NCBI GenBank assembly: GCA_002457435.1
Contig: NTLA01000005.1
Location: 1 to 64,000 of the forward strand
DNA length: 64,000 nucleotides
Reading direction: 5' to 3'
Origin: Acidimicrobiales bacterium MED-G01
Lineage (GTDB): Bacteria; Actinomycetota; Acidimicrobiia; Acidimicrobiales; Poriferisodalaceae
The notes under the pieces were generated by a model, which was not told where the DNA came from, made no database searches, and saw only the letters and a program-made list of their open reading frames with translations. The position numbers were made by a program, and so were the translations under genes. This document shows positions 54,172 to 62,254 of this stretch, piece by piece. Every line of letters begins with the position of its first letter. Positions within the stretch are counted from its first letter, which is position 1.

Positions 54172-55230
54172 GTGACTAGTTTGATTCGACTGACCCAGTA
54201 CAGCCACGGCGCTGGTTGAGCTTGCAAGCTCGGTCCCAGTGACCTGGCGCACGTGTTGCGTCACTTACCAAATTCCAGTCATCCCGACCTCTTGGTTGGT
54301 ACAGAAAACAGCGATGACGCTGCCGTGTGGCGACGCTCAGACGGCAATGCTCTAGTTGCCACCGCTGACTTTTTCACCCCAATAGTTGATGATGCAAAGC
54401 TGTGGGGTCAGATATCGGCGACTAACGCTGTCAGCGACGTCTACGCCATGGGAGCCAAACCATTATTCGCTCTCAACCTGGTCGCGTGGCCTCAGGAGGA
54501 ACTTGCCTTAGAGATCCTTGGCGATGTGCTCATCGGTGGTCAAACAGCTGCTGAGGAGGGCGGCTGGGTTGTAGCGGGCGGCCATACCGTTGATGGACCG
54601 GAGCCAATGTACGGCATGTCTATCGTGGGAGAAGTTGCACCCGACGAACTTCTCACCAACGGCGGAGGTGAAGCAGGCCAAGCTCTGGTCCTGACGAAAC
54701 CAATAGGGACAGGCCTCCTGGCAACAGCTGTAAAGCGTTCCGACCCTGAAGCTATTTCACAAGACGGTTCCTTAAATGAGGTTTACGTTGCGGGCGTTCG
54801 AGAAATGACTCGCCTCAACTCCTCGGCGGCCAAAACTGCTTCTCGGGTAAGAGCCTCAGCAGCCACGGACGTTACTGGATTCGGCCTCCTCGGTCACCTC
54901 TATGAGTTGGCATCAGCCAGTGGGTTGGCTGCCTCAGTTGAAACAACGTCGGTTCCACTTCTACCCAGCATTCATGACTTGGTTGAAGGTGGATTTGTGG
55001 CTGGAGGCACTGAGAGGAACCTAGATTTTCTCGAACCATTTTTAAGTGGTGGGTCTTTCACTGAGCGCCTCATTCTCTGCGATGCTCAAACCTCGGGTGG
55101 CCTTTTATTCTCTTGTGACGCGCCCGCTGCTGCCGATGCCGTTGCAGAACTCACAGAATCGGGTCATTTCGCAGCGGTAATAGGTGAGTTGGAGCCGGGA
55201 GACCCTGGGCGTATAACACTAAGAAGTTGA
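54172..55230 (+). CDS. selD: selenophosphate synthetase (selenide, water dikinase) with selenocysteine at the catalytic position
   Basis: From the GTG at 54172 the frame reads MTSLIRLTQYSHGAG, then UGA at 54217-54219 (codon 16), then ACKLGPSDL and on to 55230: 352 residues. E. coli SelD begins IRLTQYSHGAGCGCK; the UGA takes the place of its essential Cys17, and Lys19 here aligns with the essential Lys20. The remaining motifs (TTDFF-type ATADFFTPIV, VAGGHTVDGPEP, DVTGFGLLGHL, CDAQTSGGLL) are all intact. Without readthrough a pipeline would place the start near 54253 and lose the active site. SelD makes the selenium donor for Sec-tRNA; Sec-SelD is known in other bacteria (for example Haemophilus influenzae). 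It precedes a J-domain gene by three bases. Confidence 0.92.
54232..54247 (+). promoter_or_regulatory. candidate SECIS hairpin of selD
   Basis: After the UGA at 54217-54219, CCAG (54236-54239) and CUGG (54244-54247) pair around UGAC (54240-54243), giving a 4-bp stem with G as the second loop base, 20 nt after the UGA. An alternative stem, GGUC (54232-54235) with GACC (54241-54244), is also possible. Position and loop fit a bacterial SECIS, but the stem is short, so this call is tentative. Confidence 0.45.
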
Positions 55231-55233
55231 CCT

Positions 55234-55941
55234 ATGGAAGATCCCAAGAGCGAGGTGGCCAACCCATCGTTATACGAACAATTAGGGGTCCCAATTGGCA
55301 GTACGCAAGAGTCTTTGCAACGTGCTTATCGACGACTGGCACTTGTCCATCACCCCGACAGACAGTCCGGTGATTCGGTCTTAATGCGCCAGATTAACGA
55401 TGCCTGGTTCGTCTTGTCTGACCCAGTTCGTCGAGCTGAATATGATCGCGTCCTGAAAAATGCTTCATCACCGCAACCAACAGATTCTGGGTTCTCTCCT
55501 CCCCAAAAGCTGAACAGGAAGGCCGCTTGGTTTGCGGGGATCAGACTCCAAACATTAAGACTTGGAGACGAAGCAGCAACAAGCGCTACCCATGCTTTAT
55601 CCAATCGACATCAGGTTCCTCGGACAGCCTACGAGGAACTCGTGCCGCCGATAATCCGGGTTCTCGGTCAGAATATAGAGCTGAGGGTTCAGCTATCTCG
55701 CAAAGCAGGAGCAGCGCCTCTGGACTTAGGTTTAGCATCGGCATTAATCGGCCTAAACGTCTACTGCGTCCCCTTTCTGCGTCGTTCTTTAGAAGATGGA
55801 GTGCGTCACGAAGATGTCCTCCGCGCTCAACTGATTGACCGGATGTGGGACAACCTTGCGCATGGAATCAACAGGGACGTCGAGATTAAACTTGGTGGCA
55901 ACCCGAGAGCCCTGCGATCGCTAACGGGCAGACGTATCTGA
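55234..55941 (+). CDS. J-domain protein (DnaJ-like)
   Basis: A 235-residue protein with an N-terminal J domain (about residues 11-70) including the HPD motif at 40-42. The rest (about 90-235) is not the Gly/Phe and zinc-finger region of true DnaJ and is of unknown function. It would recruit an Hsp70 to a specific task. It begins three bases after selD and ends one base before the nucleotidyltransferase gene, so all three are likely one transcript. Whether it helps fold selenoproteins is speculation. Confidence 0.85.
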   Translation: MEDPKSEVANPSLYEQLGVPIGSTQESLQRAYRRLALVHHPDRQSGDSVLMRQINDAWFVLSDPVRRAEYDRVLKNASSPQPTDSGFSPPQKLNRKAAWFAGIRLQTLRLGDEAATSATHALSNRHQVPRTAYEELVPPIIRVLGQNIELRVQLSRKAGAAPLDLGLASALIGLNVYCVPFLRRSLEDGVRHEDVLRAQLIDRMWDNLAHGINRDVEIKLGGNPRALRSLTGRRI

Positions 55942-55942
55942 T

Positions 55943-56512
55943 ATGGCTACGGCGATCTATCCCGGGTCATTTAATCCACCGACCGTGGCGCATCTAGCTA
56001 TTTCCGAGGCTGTAATAGCCCAACACGAAATAGAACGGGTCGTGTGGGCGGTCAGCCGGGTAGCACTGGCTAAACAGGATGTATCTATTCCTAAATTCGA
56101 GCATCGGATCGCAATATTGGAAGAAGTAGCCGCAGAACATACATGGCTCCAAATTCTGGTAACAGACTCCCAATTATTGGCAGATATAGCCGTTGGTTAC
56201 GACTTACTTGTAATGGGAGCTGACAAATGGCTCCAGATACAGGATCCAATTTTTTATGAAGGTGACCCGGTGTTACGTGATTCAGCCCTCGCAACGCTGC
56301 CTGAGCTCGCAATCGTCCCTCGGGAACCATTCGAAGCACCTCCTTCCAAAGAACTCCGCCTTCCACAGGACATGAACTCGGTATCTAGCTCAGAAGCACG
56401 CGACGGCCACACTTCGTTAATGCTTGGACCTGCACAAAGATTCGACGAATTGACAGGAGCTTGGACTGACACCAACAGGTATGAAGTTTGGTTAACCGGA
56501 AAAACTGACTGA
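55943..56512 (+). CDS. nucleotidyltransferase of the cytidylyltransferase/NadD-like family
   Basis: A 189-residue HIGH-type nucleotidyltransferase. The GSFNPPTVAHL loop (8-18) carries the phosphate-binding His17, and SSSEARDG near residue 146 corresponds to the ISSTxIR motif. NadD joins ATP with nicotinate mononucleotide to NAD precursors, but the first His of the usual H..H motif is Thr14 here and no nicotinate-specific motif is obvious, so it may transfer a nucleotide to another phosphate ester. It follows the J-domain gene by one base. Confidence 0.75.
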   Translation: MATAIYPGSFNPPTVAHLAISEAVIAQHEIERVVWAVSRVALAKQDVSIPKFEHRIAILEEVAAEHTWLQILVTDSQLLADIAVGYDLLVMGADKWLQIQDPIFYEGDPVLRDSALATLPELAIVPREPFEAPPSKELRLPQDMNSVSSSEARDGHTSLMLGPAQRFDELTGAWTDTNRYEVWLTGKTD

Positions 56513-56542
56513 CAAGCCCCCTAATTACACATACCTTGGCTC

Positions 56543-57508
56543 ATGATGACTGAAATTCTCGATGTCGACCTACTGGCTTTCGAACAAGGAAACTCCAAAG
56601 AGCGTCTGGCGGTAGTAGATGGCGTCATGAGGAGTCTCACAACGGGCTTTGTCTACACCAAACATGACCTCTCCGAGGCAATGCTTGACGAAACTTACGA
56701 CGTTCTATCGAGGTTCTTTAACCTTCCGGCCGAGGCTAAGGAGGAATACGTAGCCGGCGGCTCTAAAGGCCAAACTGGGTACACAGGCTTGTTGGTTGAA
56801 ACGGCAGCAGTGTCTCAAACTCCCGATTGGAAGGAGATGCTGAATTGGGGAGCACCTCTGCCAGACGGGCATCCGCTGCGTACGCAATACCCACATCGCT
56901 ACGGTAACCCGGTCTTTCCATCTAACCACCTCCCCGAAGCCGCTCGAATCTTGTCGACTTTTCACGAGAACCTTGTGGAACTCCAAACGCGCTTTTTGCG
57001 AATAATCGCTACAGGGATCGGCGTGAACGCGAGTTTCTTCGACACGATGCTGAAAGATGGGTCTCACCTCACCAGAGCTATCAACTATCCACCTATGAAC
57101 GAAGCTCCCCAAAAGGGTGATGGTGGCCATGTTTGGGCCGAAGAACACGGGGATATCAACCTGATAACGGCCCTACCAAGAGCTACGAGCCGCGGACTTC
57201 AAGTCAAAATTGAAGACCGGTGGGTCGACGCGACACCACCAGACGGATACGTCATCATCAACACCGGCATCATGCTTGAACGGCTGACTAACGGACTAAT
57301 CCCGGTGGGATGGCATCGTGTTGTCGCCGACCCAGATCAAACCGAGGGGCGACTCAGCGTCGTCCAGTTCTGTCACCCAACCCCCTGGACCATTCTGTCT
57401 CCAGTTTCATCAACGATTTCAACCGAACGGCCATGCAGCTTTCCTGCAATGTCGGCCGGGGATTGCTTAGACCAAGTGCTTTGGGAAATTAATTTGAGTT
57501 CCGAATGA
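56543..57508 (+). CDS. 2-oxoglutarate/Fe(II)-dependent oxygenase (isopenicillin-N-synthase-like)
   Basis: A 321-residue protein of the plant/fungal-like DIOX family. Iron ligands are His202 and Asp204 (EEHGDIN) and His258 (GWHRVV), with Arg270 (RLS) in the 2-oxoglutarate-binding site. The N-terminal DIOX_N-like domain (FFNLPAEAKEEY) is present. Such enzymes hydroxylate or desaturate small molecules. Substrate unknown; it comes after the selD-J-domain-nucleotidyltransferase block by 30 bases and converges with mycothione reductase. Confidence 0.9.
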   Translation: MMTEILDVDLLAFEQGNSKERLAVVDGVMRSLTTGFVYTKHDLSEAMLDETYDVLSRFFNLPAEAKEEYVAGGSKGQTGYTGLLVETAAVSQTPDWKEMLNWGAPLPDGHPLRTQYPHRYGNPVFPSNHLPEAARILSTFHENLVELQTRFLRIIATGIGVNASFFDTMLKDGSHLTRAINYPPMNEAPQKGDGGHVWAEEHGDINLITALPRATSRGLQVKIEDRWVDATPPDGYVIINTGIMLERLTNGLIPVGWHRVVADPDQTEGRLSVVQFCHPTPWTILSPVSSTISTERPCSFPAMSAGDCLDQVLWEINLSSE

Positions 57509-57523
57509 TCAACAGTGTGGGCA

Positions 57524-58930
57524 TCAAAATTCCAATAGAGCGTTCTCTACTAGTTCAGTCAAGGCTGGATGAGTGTAGAACTGACCAGAAGCCAACTCAT
57601 CTACCGTCTGCCCGAACTCCATACCTTGAACCAGCTGCTGTATCAGGGTCGATGCTTGAGGGCCAATAATGTGCGCACCCAGTAGCTGCCGACTTTCGGC
57701 GTGAGCAATTAATTTGCAAAAACTCTCCGAGTCTTCCATTGCCCAGCCATAAGCAGTCGCTCCGTACTCTTTCAATGCTACGACGAACGGCAAACCCTTT
57801 TCGCGTGCATCATTCTCTGTAAGCCCGACCGACGCTACTTGTGGGTGCCCGAAAACAGCGTGGGGAACAAACGTGTCGTCAACACTCTGCATCTGGGCGT
57901 CAACTTCACCATCAGCGACTAAAAGGTTGTGGCGCAAAGCTCTTACTTCGGCGTTTGCTAAGTGTTTCAGCTGATGCGTGTTTGAAAGATCACCAAACGC
58001 CCAAACTCCGGGCACCTTGGTGCGGAAGTACTCATCAACCAGAACCCGTCCGTTTTCGCAAGCGATCCCGCATGATTCTGCTCCGATCAGGTCGCCATTA
58101 GGCACTCGACCTGCTGCTACTAGAATTAGGTCAGTTTCGATGATCTCTACGTTGCCGTCGACCTTGACCTCAGCTCGAAGGACTTCGTCTTCTTGAGCAA
58201 CTTTTATGACTTCGGCTCCGCATCGAACGTCAAACCTTCGACTCATTAGTTCAGTGAATCGTTGGGCAACATCTTCGTCTTCTCTCCGCAGCAACCTGTC
58301 TCCTCGGTTGACCATGGTGACCTCGCAACCAAAGGCGGAGAAAACGTGTCCAAGCTCTGCAGCTATATACCCACCTCCAAAAATGAGCATTCGTTCAGGA
58401 AGAGCCTCGAGACGCATCACTGTGTCCGAAGTGTGGAAGTCAACATCCATAAGACCCGGGTAAGGCGGAACGAATGGGCGGGCTCCCGCACCCAGAACTA
58501 CATGTCGACCTGATATGTGGGTGACTCCGCCATCCTCACTGGTTACTTCGAGGGTCCGTTCACTTATTAGATGGCCTTCTCCTTTAAACACAGTGATATT
58601 GGGACACTCAGCACCTAGCCGGTAGTTCTCACCCCCTTCCACAATCGGGTCAATTCGCCCAAATACCCGATCGCGAATTGCCGGCCAATTCACTCCCGTT
58701 AGTTCCGCCTGAAGTCCATAGGTATCGGCTGCTCGAATTATCTCGGCGACATCGGCCGCGTACACGAACATTTTTGATGGGATACACCCGACGTTCAGGC
58801 AGGTGCCTCCGAAGAGACCTTTCTCAACGATCGCTATCTTCCAATGACCAAACTCAGGGCCAGGGATGCTGTTACCTGATCCCGTGCCGACAATTACGAG
58901 ATCAAACTCTTCAGTAGCTTCATCGCTCAT
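57524..58930 (-). CDS. mtr: mycothione reductase
   Basis: A 468-residue pyridine nucleotide-disulfide reductase. The redox pair is Cys44/Cys49 in GGTCLNVGCIPSK, the FAD motif GTGSGNSI is slightly diverged (as in Mtr), and the C-terminal HPALTELVENAL supplies the His-Glu pair. GTGSGN and the spacing match mycothione reductase of actinobacteria, which keeps mycothiol reduced using NADPH. This is a strong lineage marker. It converges with the 2OG oxygenase gene; 58931-59030, between it and the next gene, shows no element. Confidence 0.93.
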   Translation of the reverse strand: MSDEATEEFDLVIVGTGSGNSIPGPEFGHWKIAIVEKGLFGGTCLNVGCIPSKMFVYAADVAEIIRAADTYGLQAELTGVNWPAIRDRVFGRIDPIVEGGENYRLGAECPNITVFKGEGHLISERTLEVTSEDGGVTHISGRHVVLGAGARPFVPPYPGLMDVDFHTSDTVMRLEALPERMLIFGGGYIAAELGHVFSAFGCEVTMVNRGDRLLRREDEDVAQRFTELMSRRFDVRCGAEVIKVAQEDEVLRAEVKVDGNVEIIETDLILVAAGRVPNGDLIGAESCGIACENGRVLVDEYFRTKVPGVWAFGDLSNTHQLKHLANAEVRALRHNLLVADGEVDAQMQSVDDTFVPHAVFGHPQVASVGLTENDAREKGLPFVVALKEYGATAYGWAMEDSESFCKLIAHAESRQLLGAHIIGPQASTLIQQLVQGMEFGQTVDELASGQFYTHPALTELVENALLEF

Positions 58931-59030
58931 AACCGAGAGTCTCGCAGCATTTGCCTATCATTCTTTCCGCTCTGACCAAATAGATCCGACTTCGACAGTA
59001 CCGAGCACATTTAGTTGGACCTGCTGAGAC

Positions 59031-60263
59031 CTACAGAAGCGCCTGATAGACCAACGCCTTCATCTCGGGCCTGATCGGATGGGTACTGGAAGGCAACAGT
59101 TGCGTCAAAAATATTACGGTTAGGTCTTCAACAGGGTCTACCCAAAATGCTGTGGAAGCTGCCCCACCCCACGCATATTCTCCTTCTTGGCTTAAAACCT
59201 TGGCTTTTGCGGGATCGAGTACTACTGAAAACCCCAATCCAAACCCAACGCCGTCGTATGCCGTCTCCGAAAACAGCGGACGCCCGTAGTCAGTGAGATC
59301 CACTCCTCCCGGTAGATGGTTGGAAGTCATAAATTCCAGAGTCTTCCGTCCGATAATCCTCTTACCGTCTAAAGACCCACCGCTCCTCAGCGCCTGGGTG
59401 AAACGGTGATAGTCACTCAGGGTTGAGACCAACCCACCTCCGCCCGAAAAAGCTTCGGGTTCGCGAAGGTACCGAGACCGTTGAGCATCATCCAACAACA
59501 CTGCCTGCTGAGTTTCACCATTTGGGTAATAACAAGAGGCGAATCGAGCCTCTTTGCCGCTCGGCACTGAAAACCCAGTATCGACCATGCCTATGGGTTC
59601 GAAAATATTTTTTTCCAGATAAACGTCGAGACTCAGGCCGCTCATTACCTCAACAAGGCGTCCCAAGACATCGGTCGAATACGAATAATTCCATTCGCTC
59701 CCTGGATCGAACAAAAGTGGAAGCGAAGCCAGAATGTCGCACTGATTTTCTAAGTTCCCTGGACTTTTCGTCCAGTCAAAACCGGCTCTTCTGTACATTT
59801 CGTCTACGGGGTGCGCCATGTGGAAGTGATAGGTAAGCCCACTAGTGTGCGTCAATAAATCATGAACCGATATGTCTCTGCTCGCATCACGTGTTTGTGG
59901 GCGGAGTGCGTCTCCTCCAGCGAAAACCTGGCTGCCCCCAAATGAAGGTATCCATCGTGATATTGGGTCTTTCAACTGGAAGAGGCCCTGCTCGTATAGC
60001 TGCATTATCGCTATCGAAGTAATGGGTTTCGTCATCGAATAGAAGCGGTAAATAGTGTCAGCCTCCACCGGCAACGACCGCTCCATGTCGCGCGCTCCAT
60101 ACATGTGTCGATAAACGATCTGTCCGTCGCGACTGACCAATACATTCACGCCTGGGAGAAGTCCTCGGTCCACATACCTGTTTAGGTGGCTGCTTATCCT
60201 ATTTAGGCGCTGGGCGTCAAAGCCCGCTTCGCGTGGGTCCACCTCAACTTCAAGTGCTGTCAT
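59031..60263 (-). CDS. serine hydrolase of the beta-lactamase family (CubicO-type)
   Basis: A 410-residue beta-lactamase-fold protein. The SMTK nucleophile motif is near residue 77-80, YSYSTD (the Y.Y/Y.N motif) near 190, and a late GWGGAASTAFWVDP resembles the HGG-type third motif. No signal peptide. Likely an esterase or amidase rather than an antibiotic-resistance enzyme. The 100-base gap 60264-60362 is the divergent promoter with the phosphatase gene. Confidence 0.9.
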   Translation of the reverse strand: MTALEVEVDPREAGFDAQRLNRISSHLNRYVDRGLLPGVNVLVSRDGQIVYRHMYGARDMERSLPVEADTIYRFYSMTKPITSIAIMQLYEQGLFQLKDPISRWIPSFGGSQVFAGGDALRPQTRDASRDISVHDLLTHTSGLTYHFHMAHPVDEMYRRAGFDWTKSPGNLENQCDILASLPLLFDPGSEWNYSYSTDVLGRLVEVMSGLSLDVYLEKNIFEPIGMVDTGFSVPSGKEARFASCYYPNGETQQAVLLDDAQRSRYLREPEAFSGGGGLVSTLSDYHRFTQALRSGGSLDGKRIIGRKTLEFMTSNHLPGGVDLTDYGRPLFSETAYDGVGFGLGFSVVLDPAKAKVLSQEGEYAWGGAASTAFWVDPVEDLTVIFLTQLLPSSTHPIRPEMKALVYQALL

Positions 60264-60362
60264 CGGGTCGTTCTCCGGTTAGCAGACGATGCTCAGAACC
60301 GTAGGCTACGTCAGAAGGTCATGTTTTGACTGCAAATACCTTTCTACCTCTAGAGTGCCTCG

Positions 60363-61061
60363 ATGACTGAAACACCTACTCATAGCACCTCCAGGACAAG
60401 GTTTCTTCTGATTCGCCACGGAGAATCCAACGTCATGGTCGAGGGCGTAGTGGGTGGCCCCAACACTTGTTCGGGGCTCTCTCCCCGCGGGAAAGAGCAA
60501 GCAGCTTGTCTGGGTGAGAGGATGGCTAGCGGAAACGAAAATTCAATTGATGTCGTCTATTCCTCGCCACTTCCTCGAGCCATCGAAACCACCGAGATTG
60601 TTCTTTCTTCTTCTTCGCGGCAACATGAAATTAAAATTCATTCTGACCTCGAGGAGTTCCGATTGGGTGAAGCTGACGGCCTCACCTGGGAGCAGGTCAG
60701 ACAACAATATGACCTCGGGAACTTTGAGCAACGAGATCCATTTGTCCCGATCATTCCAGGCGCCGACAGCAGAGCTGGGTTCCGTCACCGGGTAGGCCAG
60801 GCACTGAGCCACATCGGGAGCACTCATGTGGGATCCACCGTTCTGATCGGGTGCCACGGGGGTGTGATTTCGGCTGCGATGGCAATTGCCTTTGGGCTAG
60901 GACCGAACCAGTGGCACACGGAACTTGCGCCCATCGTCACCTCCATCACAGAATTGGAGGTTGCTTCGGACACCGAGCGCGGACGGAGGTGGATGTGCCG
61001 GAGATACAACGACACAGCCCACTTGCATGGGACTGATTTGGATCCGCGTGACCATCTGTGA
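60363..61061 (+). CDS. histidine phosphatase family protein (phosphoglycerate mutase-like)
   Basis: A 232-residue member of the histidine phosphatase superfamily. The phosphoacceptor RHG (Arg18, His19) starts the LIRHGESNVMV motif; YSSPLPRAIETTEIV, LEEFRLGEADGLTWEQ and GCHGGVISAAMAIA are the classical segments. The loop lengths suggest a broad-range phosphatase (GpmB/CobC type), not a glycolytic mutase. Substrate unknown; stands apart with gaps over 100 bases on both sides. Confidence 0.9.
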   Translation: MTETPTHSTSRTRFLLIRHGESNVMVEGVVGGPNTCSGLSPRGKEQAACLGERMASGNENSIDVVYSSPLPRAIETTEIVLSSSSRQHEIKIHSDLEEFRLGEADGLTWEQVRQQYDLGNFEQRDPFVPIIPGADSRAGFRHRVGQALSHIGSTHVGSTVLIGCHGGVISAAMAIAFGLGPNQWHTELAPIVTSITELEVASDTERGRRWMCRRYNDTAHLHGTDLDPRDHL

Positions 61062-61196
61062 TCACCAGAATTTCTGATCCGACGAGAAACTAAATTGCCA
61101 TCCTGAGTCAGATCCCAGGAATCTTGATTGATTCGTAGTCATCAATGCTTAACTAGGTCTCAAATATTGACTTCACTCTGAAAAGCAGGAGGAACC

Positions 61197-62243
61197 ATGC
61201 TTGTAGAGCGCATCGAAGGAAAATGGATTGACGTGTTCGCTCGCGTGTTTGAAATGTGCGCTGTCGATGACACTCAAAGCGCAGCAATCCTTTCTGAAAC
61301 TCAAAGTCGAAGCGTCAACGTAAATCTCGCAGAACTGGCTTTGGATCGATTGGGTATCCGCCCAATTCACATAGTTTTGCCAACGTTGCGTCAAAACTCT
61401 CCGGTCCCCGTTAGGTCGACGGGGGCTTCAGACGCAATAGCCGGTTCAACAGCTGTCATAAAGGCTCTTGCTTCAGTCGATTTTGTCGTTGACTGCACTG
61501 TTGAAGGGTTACTGCACGCTCCCGAGCTACCAGAAATTTTGGCCGATGGCAGTCGCGTCCTAATGGTCTCTAACGAACATCCCGAGGCCCTTGAGAGGCT
61601 TATGCCGACAGCGGACCTAGAACCTAAAGTCAAGGCGGGAATCAAGAAGCTGATCAAAGCAACAGAGATGCATGTGACATCGGCAGCTGGAACCGACGTA
61701 GTTGTGAACCTAAGTGACGCTCCTTGTGGCGGCGGTTGGGGCTACACAACCCAAGCGGGGTCGATCTCTCACTGGCCCGGCGGATTATGTCTGGCCTTCC
61801 CTAAAGCCAACACGGTCAACGGAGTAATCGTCATGGATCGAGGGGACATGAACCTGACGTTCAAGCGTTACGTCGAGTCTCCTGTAACACTCACGATCGA
61901 AAACGACTATGTGGTTGATGTCGTAGGCGAAGGTACCGATGCGGCCCTTTTCCGCAGCTACTCAGACGCATGGGGCGATCCCGATGCCTACGCAACTAGC
62001 CACATTGGTTGGGGCATGAATCCTGGCGCTCGCTGGGACACCCTGTCCTTGTATGACAGAAGCCAAACCAATGGCACTGAACAAAGAGCATTTGCAGGGA
62101 ATTTTCTTTATTCAACAGGGGCCAACGAACACGCCGGCCGACATACGCTCGGACATTTCGATCTCCCCATGCGAAATCACACCTTGACCTTGGACGGTGA
62201 TCCCGTTGTTATTGAAGGCGTGTTACAAGGTGATTTGGCATAG
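61197..62243 (+). CDS. NicX-like protein (2,5-dihydroxypyridine 5,6-dioxygenase / M29 aminopeptidase-like)
   Basis: A 348-residue protein matching the family of 2,5-dihydroxypyridine 5,6-dioxygenase (NicX, about 350 residues), which opens the pyridine ring in nicotinate breakdown and is distantly related to M29 metallo-aminopeptidases. Segments such as WGYTTQAGSISHWPGG, SHIGWGMNPGARWD and GRHTLGHFDLPMRNHTL hold the candidate metal ligands (two or three His and Asp). AGGAGG lies just before the ATG. It is followed 11 bases later by an acyl-CoA ligase, so a pathway for an N-heterocycle or aromatic acid is likely. It could also be a different dioxygenase. The 135-base gap before it has no recognisable element. 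Confidence 0.8.
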   Translation: MLVERIEGKWIDVFARVFEMCAVDDTQSAAILSETQSRSVNVNLAELALDRLGIRPIHIVLPTLRQNSPVPVRSTGASDAIAGSTAVIKALASVDFVVDCTVEGLLHAPELPEILADGSRVLMVSNEHPEALERLMPTADLEPKVKAGIKKLIKATEMHVTSAAGTDVVVNLSDAPCGGGWGYTTQAGSISHWPGGLCLAFPKANTVNGVIVMDRGDMNLTFKRYVESPVTLTIENDYVVDVVGEGTDAALFRSYSDAWGDPDAYATSHIGWGMNPGARWDTLSLYDRSQTNGTEQRAFAGNFLYSTGANEHAGRHTLGHFDLPMRNHTLTLDGDPVVIEGVLQGDLA

Positions 62244-62254
62244 CGACCCCTCTT

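Noticed and set aside
54253-55230. selD as a shorter protein starting at the GTG 54253
   Set aside because: It would lose the QYSHGAG and catalytic Sec/Lys motif; the full gene starts at 54172 with the UGA read as selenocysteine.
43364-60263. Two beta-lactamase-fold genes as antibiotic resistance genes
   Set aside because: No signal peptides and motifs fit CubicO-type esterases/peptidases, not secreted class A or C beta-lactamases.
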